Source: Buxus sempervirens
Lineage: Eukaryota; Streptophyta; Magnoliopsida; Buxales; Buxaceae
DNA length: 64,000 nucleotides
Assembly (NCBI GenBank): GCA_947561395.2
Contig: OX387190.1
Coordinates: forward strand, 23,616,858-23,680,857
Reading direction: 5' to 3'
Part shown: positions 54,898 through 64,000 of the stretch, piece by piece
Position numbering within the stretch: the stretch's first letter is position 1
How the letters are laid out: each line of letters starts with the position of its first letter
The notes under the pieces: model-generated
What the model saw: only the letters and a program-made list of their open reading frames with translations
The model's database searches: none
What the model was told of the DNA's origin: nothing
Position numbers and translations under genes: made by a program

Positions 54898-57800
54898 ATG
54901 GCACAGTCACTGGAGCTACTTCTGATTCAGTTCCTGATGCCGGACAATGATGCCCGGAGGCAAGCCGAAGAGCAGATTAAGCGATTGGCCAAGGACCCTC
55001 AGGTGATCCCTGCATTGGTTCACCACTTGCGGACTGCGAAGACTCCCAATGTTAGGCAGCTTTCGGCTGTTCTACTGCGGAAGAAGATTACCGGCCACTG
55101 GGCCAAGCTTTCTCCCCAGCTCAGGCAATTGGTCAAGTCTTCGCTCATCGAGAGCATTACCGTCGAACACAGGTATATCCGCACTCGATTGCCGTTCAAT
55201 TGGGCGTGGTATCGGGGATCAGTTTTGGGTTCAATTCTGTTGCAATTATTGTGGTTTATATGCGTAGGTAGTTTGAAGGTTCTATCTTATACCGATTTAG
55301 AGTGTTTTTTTTTTTTTTTTTTTTTTTTTGCTTACTTGATTTTGATTTTCTCATTCATCGGCGCTTCTCAGTTCCGCGATCTTGATTAAACACGCTGTTA
55401 AGCCATTCCTTTGATTTGGATTGATGTCGTGTGAAGGGGTGATTGGTGCCTTGCAAGATTGTTGAGCTTTAAACTTTTATTCTTCGGACTTATGGATTTC
55501 TTACTCATTGCACTATGGGTTGCGTTCGTAGTGCAATGAATAAGCAAGGGGTGATGTTGTTTTCGAAGAGAATCAAGTCATTTGTCTATGTGAGTGTTTT
55601 CTTTAAGATAGTGACAAACACCCACAGACACACATTTCTTTATTTTTATATCTTCTATGAAGTATGAACTTGCTGTATTATGATCTGAACAAGGGTTGTA
55701 TTTGGTAAATAAATACAGCAAGTAACTCTTTGGCACAGCTGTCACCTGATTTTGAAGTAAAATAGTTTCCACCACGTCTGGATATCCAGTAAATTTGTGT
55801 CCAAATCATGCATCCGCCTTATCTTAAAATTTCTACATTCATGTTTGACCTGTTACTGATGTTTGGTGGAATTAGTGAATTGCACTGAATGAATTTAGTT
55901 TTCGGTGTCATTAAGAAGGGTTGTGTATGATGTTGTTGTTGCAGTCCTCCCGTGAGGCGAGCAAGTGCGAATGTGGTGAGTATCATTGCCAAGTATGCTG
56001 TTCCAGCAGGAGAGTGGCCTGATTTGTTGCCCTTTCTGTTCCAGTGCAGTCAGAGTGCACAAGAAGACCATAGGGAAGTGAGTAGAGACATTTGTGGCTT
56101 ATTATTAAAGGATTTAATTTTTTTATTGGTTTATCTGTTATCTTAGCTGCTTTCTTGCCAATTCCAAGATGATCTCAAATTAATGTTCATCTACATACTA
56201 GGTGTGATATCTGTGATGCTATTTAATTAGTGGGATTGTAGTTTCTGAATCGAATGAATCCTATTTACTGAAGGGGAGCTTACATCAATAAGATGTCAAC
56301 AGTAGATTTTCTTAATTGAAAGTAATGGAATTTACCACAATTAGGAAACTAAGTTTGGTTGACAGCGGAGTTGCTTTTGAAGCTGAATACTGCTGTTTAC
56401 TTGTTTTTTCAATGAGAAATGTCAACTTGGTTCTGTTTATTTATCTTTTTCATTTTTAAAAGCTGAATACTGTTGTTCGTTGTCCTTCGGTTCTAGTCCT
56501 TGAGCCTTGTATTTACTACTTTTGTTCCTAGGTGTGGGTACACTCTTTGTGTACCATGTCTGTTTTTTCCTTCATTTATATCATTTCCATCTTTTTACTG
56601 ATCAAAAAAAAAAAAAAAAACTCAAGCAGGGAAGTGTTGGTTAGTAGAAGTCTGAAATAAACCTTAACTTCATGGTTTTGATGCAACATATCAATTATAA
56701 TTGTCATTTTATCGAGTTCTGCTATTGAATATAAAATGATTTAACCTGATTAATGTGTAATTTTCTATGCAATGCTTAACTAATTTTGTCTCAGAACTGT
56801 GAAGTTATTATGTATCATGCTCATGCGGATTTATACAGCCATGTTGTCTTTAGTTTCAATGTTCTCTAGATTCTCATTCATAGCCTGATTTTTAACTATT
56901 TTTAGTTTAACATTTTATTTTGGTCATGCAAATCCAAGTGCTTACACTTACACAGCTTATTCTTTGTACAATTTGTATGAATGTTGCATGAGAGGAATAA
57001 CGCTTGCTCATCTTGCTTTCTGGTGATATAAGGTGGCATTGATTCTTTTCAGTTCCTTAACGGAAACCATAGGGAACACATTTCAGCCACACTTTGCTGA
57101 TCTTCAAGCTCTTCTCCTCAAGTGCCTACAGGATGAGACCAGCACCCGTGTCAGAGTCGCTGCTCTAAAGTAATCTCTTATCCAAACATATTTGACACTA
57201 CATGGGTGTGTGCTTTTTTTAGGAGAAAGAGAGTGGTGTTATTGCGATTGTGTTCAATTTTTTAACTTTTCTTTTGTCAGGGCGGTTGGTTCTTTTCTAG
57301 AATTCACTCATGATGGTGCTGAAGTGGTGAGTTTTCATTTCTCTATATTGTTTATGTATTAAATTTTGTAACCTTTTCTCTCTGAAATCCGTGCTTGTTG
57401 TTCATTTTGTCTCCTAAGAGTAATGTTCATATGTGCTCATGTATACAAAGGTAGTTCTAGTAGATGCTGAACCAATCTTGTATATTATAGCCTTAAATTA
57501 GTTCTGAGTACCTTACGTTCTGTTGTTGGACTTCTTTCCTTATGTTGCATTCTTCATGGTTTTACGATCTCTATGACCATTTGTCAGCACATATAATGGA
57601 GAGGTTATTATAGAAAACTTTTATGTCGTTTGTTGAGAAGAAAAGTTCACTTGTTTGTGAAGCTGTCTCTTAAAAAGGTTTAAGAAGCTGAGACAAATAC
57701 TTATATACTGTTTTTTTTGTCTTTTTTACGTTGGCATATAATATTTTGGTCAATAGAAAAATATTGGGTTTGTTGTTGATGCATTTGGTGACTAAAAATT

Positions 57801-59170
57801 GAAGCTGACATTGTGGAACAACTAACGAAGGTATTTTTTTTTTGAGTGACCTTTTAATAATAATAATAAAAAAAAACAACATCAAAATAGTTGGAAATTT
57901 TTTTATTGCAAGAAGTGTGCATCATTTGTGGGATCATGATTCCATCACTTTTACCTCCATTTTTCTTCATTATAGCATTATGAAACTTGTCAATAATTTG
58001 TCAATTTATGGTATCAGCGTGCAATGCCATGCATAATAAAAGTTCATGGTGAGTTCTCATTTCTTTAGTTTCTTGTTTTATTTCTTTATTTTTTAATTTT
58101 GAAAATATTATTTTTCTATCTGAGAACTTAGTATCCAAATTAGTTATATTTAGAAATTTAATTTGATCATTTTAAAGATAATTTCTTCTTTATATTAGCT
58201 TAGTAGTTGCTTACTTTATAGCATCTTAAGAAGCTTGCAGTAGGTCTAGATGTATTTATTTACCAATAAAAGATGTTATCTGAAAAGATAGGAATAATGC
58301 ATGGGGGGTACAAACAGGGCATTGAAGTTCTGTGTGGACTCCTAACACCTTGAAAGATTTGTTGTACTTTTGGAATTTAGGTGTTTCTATGAAGGAATTA
58401 ATTGTGGTACTTAGAAGGGTATTTTAAATTCTTATGATCAAAAGAAGAGGCAACATTTCTTTTGTTTTTTTTGATTTGAGGAGGGGAAAAGTTGGAACAA
58501 GAGGGCCGAACCGCACAAGTAACCCTAAAAATTAAAAAGGGCGAATATTTTTTTCTTGGCTCTCCTATCTTCCACACTTGTCCTCTCCTTTTATTATTCA
58601 CACTTGGTGGGTTCGTGCTTCACCCTAGGTTAAGGTGTTGTAAATTGATGTTCTTCAAATGAGAATTTTTTGCTTTTGTCTCGTTATGTGTTTATGATGT
58701 GTATTGATCAAGGGATTCCAGTATTCACCTCTTTATTAATCGTGGGATTGTAGGTTAGTGTTGACCTTTTTTCTTGTGTGTGACTGTTTAGGTGGGTAAT
58801 AATGTGTGATGATATTTGTCAAATGCTCGATCAGTGATACTTTGAGAGCACTGGGGGAAGGGGCTGGGGTATGCATATGCTCTTTCCTCATACTTGATGT
58901 GAACTATCAAAGAAGAAAGAAATTTGAGGATTTAATAAATCCCCTACTTTTCTCAGTTTGTGTACAATATGACTCTGATGTTTGCTCATTTGCTCTGGTT
59001 CTTGAGGATGTTAGAGGGATTTCTGTTGCGTATATTTTACATATTGTAGACTTGTTATTCCTGGACAATGGCTTGTCCAATGGAACTGTGGCTCAATTTC
59101 TTATTTTTTTTTCTGGTGCCTCATCTAGCTTTATGCTTGTTTGTTAGTTTGCTTAGAAAAGTCTTCTGTG

Positions 59171-59201
<31 letters not shown>

Positions 59202-61714
59202 CTATATATAAGGCCGTTTACTTTAAAAAAAAAACATGTACATTTACATATATATAGGACCTATAGGTTGATGTTGGTTTTCTCTTGTCTGACTAGTATA
59301 TTTGGACTGTCCAGTGAACTTCCCATGCTTCTAGTTTTCTAAGTAAATTGCATAATTTCTATTTTTTTAAGAAAAATCTGTAACTGATGTTGCATTTTCG
59401 GTCCCCATTGGCGCTTGTTGAAGAATCTATAAGTGGTACAGCTGAAAAGGATGTGGTGGTGTTATTTTATATTTTTCAACTGCTTCATTACCCTTTTGCA
59501 ATTATTTTTGGTTTTCATTTTGTTCATCTGAATGTTTCGGAGCCTGAATTATAATACCTATGCAGGTAAAGTTTCGAGATTTCATTCCAAGCATTTTGAA
59601 TGTATCAAGACAGTGCCTTGCCAATGGTGAGGAAGATGTAGCTACAATTGCCTTTGAAATTTTTGATGAGTTGATTGAATCTCCTGCACCTCTCCTTGGA
59701 GAATCTGTTCGTTCCATAGTGCAGTTTTCTCTTGAAGTTTGCTCTAGTCAGAACTTGGAACAAAATACACGCCATCAGGTTGGAAAGAGTCCTTGAATAT
59801 ATACTTTCTTGTATCATTCCTACTCTTCACAAGCGTTGACCTCCCATCTCCACACCAGGGAAAAAAATAGAGAGAGAACATTAAATTTCTTTTTCTGGCA
59901 TGTAAGATACCTTGATCACTTATGCTATTCTTTTATTTTATCAGGCAATTCAGATAATTTCTTGGCTTGCAAAGTACAAATCCAATTCCCTGAAAAAGCA
60001 TAAGCTTGTCATCCCTATTTTGCAAGTAATGTGCCCTTTACTTGCTGAAACTAGTCATGGAGATGAAGATGATGATCTTGCACCAGACCGAGCTGCTGCA
60101 GAAGTTATTGACACAATGGCTGTAAATCTCTCGAAGCATGTGTTTTCACCTGTTTTTGAATTTGCTTCTTTAAGCAGTCAGAGCATAAACCCGAAATTTC
60201 GAGAAGCTTCTGTGACAGCCCTAGGTGTTGTTTCGGAGGGTTGTTTTGAGTTAATGAAGGGTAAGTTGGAGCCAATTCTTCATATTGTCTTGGGGGCTCT
60301 GAGAGACCAAGAACAGATGGTAAGAGGGGCTGCTTCGTTTGCACTGGGTCAATTTGCTGAGCATTTGCAGCCTGAGATTATATCTCACTATGAAAGTGTT
60401 CTTCCCTGCATTTTGAATGCCTTAGAGGATGCATCTGATGGAGTGAAGGTAAGAGTAGAAGAAATTAGTCTTCGGACATGACATGGTATATTTACCTTAT
60501 TTTCTCTATGATTCATATTTTACTCCGTTACGCAGGAAAAGTCATACTATGCGTTGGCAGCATTTTGTGAGAACATGGGTGAGGAGATCCTTCCTTTTCT
60601 TGATCCTTTAATGGGGCGATTACTTGCAGCCCTTCAAAATAGTCCCCGTAATTTGCAGGAGACATGCATGGTATGAAGTAATTAACATTTATGTTTGCAG
60701 GACCATTACCTTTTTTACTTGCTAATTTATGTTTTTGTTGCTTGTGCTTACATTCTTGCAGTCTGCCATTGGTTCTGTTGCAGCTGCTGCTGAACAAGCT
60801 TTCATTCCGTATGCTGAGAGAGTTCTGGAGTTGATGAAAATTTTCATGGTCCTTACCAAAGATGAGGACCTTCGTTCACGTGCAAGGGCTACTGAGCTAG
60901 TTGGTATAGTTGCAATGGCTGTTGGAAGACCACGGATGGAACCAATTTTACCTCCATTCATTGAAGCTGCTATCTCTGTAATTGACTATTGCCACTCATT
61001 TACTTCAGAGGTTTATGCACAATCACACACAAAGACAGGCACACGTCAGACAATTGATTTTACACCGATTATTTTCAGGGTTTTGGATTGGAATTCAGTG
61101 AACTCCGGGAATACACACATGGATTCTTCAGCAATGTTGCTGAAATCATGGATGATGGCTTTGCTCAGGTATAGTGTTTTTCCAGTCAGACTAGTTTGTT
61201 GTTGTTCTTTATACCGATGTTCTCATTCTTGGATGATATCTATTTTATTTATATATTATGATTAGTTTGGATGACATCTATGCAAAATTCTATTTTGTGA
61301 AACAGTATCTTCCACATGTTGTTCCTCTGGCATTTTCTTCGTGCAATCTTGACGATGGATCTGCAGTGGACATTGATGAGTCTGATGGTGAAGAAAATTA
61401 TAATGGATTTGGAGGAGTGTCGTCGGATGATGAAGCTCATGATGAGCCTAGAGTTCGCAATATTAGTATAAGAACAGGAGTATTGGATGAAAAGGCAGCA
61501 GCCACTCAGGCAATTGGCCTATTTGCGCTGCATACAAGGAATTCTTATACACCGTATCCTTTTTTCTTATTCTTCTATGAGTAAAGTTGTGTGCATCATT
61601 TTTTTGTTTCTTTGATTGTTATCAGCTATTTGGAGGAGTCAATGAAGATATTAATTAGACATTCTGGGTATTTCCATGAAGATGTTCGACTCCAAGCGAT
61701 TATTGCTTTGAAAC
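54898..61714 (+). CDS. IMB4: Importin beta-4 (IPO4-like), first 11 exons
   Basis: A karyopherin that carries proteins such as histones into the nucleus. Exons: 54,898-55,172, 55,945-56,077, 57,033-57,169, 57,281-57,326, 59,566-59,778, 59,945-60,448, 60,536-60,670, 60,762-60,977, 61,079-61,168, 61,306-61,553 and 61,626-61,714. All have GT-AG borders and one continuous frame. The start MAQSLELLLIQFLMPDNDARRQAEEQIKRL is the importin beta N-terminal (Ran-binding) repeat. The rest forms tandem HEAT repeats, for example REASVTALGVVSEGCFELM and MVRGAASFALGQFAEHL. An acidic loop, DIDESDGEENYNGF, lies in exon 10. The last exon ends in IIALK plus a split codon, so about half of the protein lies right of the window. 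No damage seen. The family is firm; IPO4/IMB4 was chosen over other importins from the N-terminus and the acidic loop. Confidence 0.92.
55305..55329. repeat. Poly-T run
   Basis: About 25 T residues in importin intron 1. Confidence 0.9.
56470..56622 (+). mobile_element. L1 3'-end fragment in importin intron 2
   Basis: GGGTACACTCTTTGTGTACC, followed by a T-rich stretch, CTGATCAAAAAA and a long A-run, matches the 3' ends of the L1 copies near 3,810-3,890 and 61,855-61,925. It is severely 5'-truncated and lies in the same orientation as the gene. Confidence 0.65.
57327..59565 (+). other. Importin intron 4, no gene
   Basis: A 2.2-kb AT-rich intron. It has a short (AAT)n run near 57,856 and a TG microsatellite, but no recognised exon or transposon. 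Confidence 0.5.
59176..59201. repeat. (TG)n microsatellite
   Basis: An uninterrupted TG run in importin intron 4, followed by TATATATA. Confidence 0.9.
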
Positions 61715-61854
61715 GTATGTTTTAGACAACTGCTTGTTTTGTAGTCTTTTTAATTTCACACATGAAACTTTTTATTAATGTTGTCATTGCGTAAAATTAT
61801 GTGATTGCCAAACACTGGGTTAGCATTTTTCTGTCATACCCTTTCTTTTTTTGA

Positions 61855-62475
61855 TCAGTAAATGATGGATATAATATATAAGATAGAAAGAACTTACACG
61901 GGTACACAAAATGTGTACCCGAACTTAGATTCTACTGAAGCCTATGCATAGAAGCAATGGCTAGGACCCAAAAATTTTCATTCATCAACCAATACATCTC
62001 CCTCCCAGGTCATAGAAATTATTACATATCAGAAACTCCTCGATAGATATGTTAGCTCCTGCTACTTGCCCAATCAACCAACTGTGCATCAAACTCAAAA
62101 CAGCCCTCTCTAGCAATTGTTCGTTTTTCTCCAAGTTCTTAAATATCCTCCTGTTCCTTTCGCCCCATTTTACCCATGCTATTGCTGCAGGGGCCAAATT
62201 CCAACTGATTTCTCCACATGATTTCCCTTTCTTCCACCCCAAGCTTGTAAAGCTGATTTAAACTCCTTTGGATGGGCCCATTCTACCTTTAACCTTTGGA
62301 AAATAGTCCCCCAAAGCCTTGTAACGCCTCTACAGTGCAATAGCAGATGGGCTACGTTTTCTTCCTCTTCTTTGCATATGCTGCATATGTTTGCCATTTG
62401 CCCTTGAATTGATGTTTTAGAAGAATCCTATCAAAAGCCTTGTTATCAACTAAGTCCTAACAGAGGAAGGCGTTG
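61855..62475 (-). mobile_element. L1-type LINE fragment (zf-RVT) in importin intron 11
   Basis: On the minus strand, CSICKEEEENVAHLLLHC is followed by WNLAPAAIAWVKWGERNRRIF and LMHSWLIGQ, a zf-RVT domain, and then by a GGTACACATTTTGTGTACCC 3' end with TGATCAAAAAAAG. It has a frame change between its two halves. The same family as the LINE at 1-3,890. It lies opposite to the host gene. Confidence 0.8.
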
Positions 62476-64000
62476 TGTAAATATATTTGAGGTTTGTCTT
62501 CTATATCAATCTATTTATCCATATTTGTGTGTATAAGGGAGTGATGGTAGGGTATGTATATGTATACATGTGTGTGTAGATAGATGGATGAATGGATAGG
62601 ATTGCATTGAACATTGTAAAAAAAAGAAAAAAAAAATCACTCCATAGAATTACTGCACAGGCTAATTGAAAGGAGGATGATTCGGCCTGAGGGGACAATA
62701 GATTTCTTGTGCCTCCCTTTGTCTCATTGAACAACAAAACAAAAGTTCACAGATTGTTCTGCTGAGCATGATTGACAATGATTGTCCTGCAGGTTCACCT
62801 ATGGAAGCATTGTTGCAACTTCTTTTTTCTCTAGATGTTGAGGAAATTACATAGGAAGATATTAATATTAACAAAGTATGAAAGAGAAAAAGTATCATAA
62901 GATGAACAAAGTAGCTAGATTTTCCTATTTCTGATCATAGTTACAGGCTTACAGCAATATTGCCTATAGAATCCTCTCATGGCTTGATTTCTAGGGCTAA
63001 TAAATCCAAAAAGGACAATGAGATTGATGGTAACCTTAGAAAATGTATACTAATGGATGAAGATGGAAAAGATAACAACAGAGAAGTGCATGAGGGTAAA
63101 AATGGAATAAAATCTTGGTTAAATTTCCCCTAATTTTAAGTTTTGATTGCTGGGATATGTTTCAAACCATGAAATTTTTATAAAAATAAAGAAGATTTCG
63201 AGATAATCTTCTTGCTAAATTTTATGAGATTCAAGTTTGGCCATACTCACGCATACCCTCATAGGCCTGTTTTATCTGCGAAAAGTCCCTGACCCTGGGT
63301 ATAGAACCCTTATATAATTAAGTTTCATATGGCGCCAAATTTTACTGCTTTGGTCATTGCTATTGGTGTTGTAGTCATCATTTGAAAGAGTTTGGCAGAA
63401 GTTTTATCAGCTTTTTACCTGATGCAATCTTCTTCCCTTGCATTGGCTTCAGATTCCAGGCTAAAATTGAGTATATAAGGGGTTACATTTTATAAAGTTG
63501 TAACAGTTTTGCACTTGTAGAATAATCATCTCTTGAGGTTAATCATTTATTTACATGTCAGTGTTTTAGCTATTGATTGGATGTTTAGATTTCCCAGTTT
63601 AATATAATCAGACTTGGATGAGCCAATGGAGGCTCCCTGATAAAACAGTCCCCTTCTAGAACTCAAATTGGCTTCATCTTCTTAGATAGGATTTGGAAAG
63701 CAAGTTGTGAGAGGGTTTAGGTTGAGGTCAATTTGAGCAGCCCATTTTATGTTTCCAGGCTCAATTCGACCAAGAGTAATGTTCCATGTTTATTTATTTA
63801 TTTTTTGTTTGAAAGAAAAGTTCAATTTAGCTGTTATACAGTTTGGTGGAGGTGATTTGATGATGGAAGTATAGCTTTGTCTTTCATAGGATTTTGAAAT
63901 TCAGGCAGAGAATGTTCTGTTGTACGATGGACTAGAAACTTACAGTGCCGTTCTTGTCAACTTCAGGCCAAAGGGATGGCCATATATGTTATATTAACTG
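62476..64000. other. Importin intron 11, remainder
   Basis: No further importin exon was recognised up to the window edge. The frames seen are short and without known domains. This is most likely still intron 11, which would then exceed 2.2 kb. Confidence 0.45.

Noticed and set aside
62662-62898. 78-residue minus-strand frame in importin intron 11
   Set aside because: Inside an intron, no known domain, and the sequence is AT-rich without exon-like features.

Overview
The window is nuclear DNA of a flowering plant. Three spliced host genes carry plant-type proteins (a SEC24 COPII coat protein, the vacuolar H+-ATPase proteolipid, importin beta-4). Introns are GT-AG and reach several kb, and the spaces between genes are packed with nested plant transposons: Ty3/gypsy Tat and Ty1/copia fossils, L1 and RTE LINEs, hAT and Tourist MITEs, and a SINE. 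I cannot name the species from this sequence.

Layout. 1-3,890 is a decayed L1 LINE, and 3,905-4,560 is a decayed copia fragment on the minus strand; both probably lie in a long intron of the next gene. 5,850-10,438 (minus) holds the first four coding exons of a SEC24-like gene whose 3' part lies left of the window. Its introns hold an RTE remnant and a Tourist-type MITE with a SINE inside it. 11,773-34,599 is one complete-looking Ty3/gypsy element of the Tat clade (Ogre-like), 22.8 kb long. It has two 2,277-bp LTRs that differ at two positions by eye, a perfect GTTAG target duplication and a tRNA-Arg primer site. After those come a leader with a minisatellite, gag-protease with a G-patch, and pol with two RNase H domains. 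On the opposite strand, between pol and the 3' LTR, lie two multi-exon genes of plant-mobile-domain type. 34,605-38,000 is intergenic, with a retroposon, a short LTR end and a hAT transposase tail. 38,501-44,082 (plus) is the complete VHA-c gene, split by a 5-kb intron that contains RTE remnants. 44,100-54,440 is a transposon graveyard: two related MITEs, an L1 fragment split by a 1.6-kb hAT-like element, and a solo LTR inside another hAT-like element, with a 0.7-kb local duplication. 54,898-61,714 (plus) holds the first 11 coding exons of importin beta-4, which runs on past the right edge.

The most interesting system is in the large Tat element. Its two antisense genes look like ancient duplicates of one another: same fold pattern, a similar C-terminal coiled coil, and an intron in the same place and phase (directly after Ile-Leu-Gln). 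Being antisense to the genomic RNA would protect these introns from loss during reverse transcription. Arrays of a roughly 25-bp imperfect palindrome built on TATCCGG/CCGGATA occur in the LTR upstream of its TATA box, in the leader, directly upstream of the first antisense gene and far upstream of the second. This suggests one shared regulatory site for all transcription units of the element, possibly bound by one of its own accessory proteins. That last step is inference.

The host genes are independent housekeeping genes (vesicle coat, proton pump, nuclear import) and show no operon-like relation.
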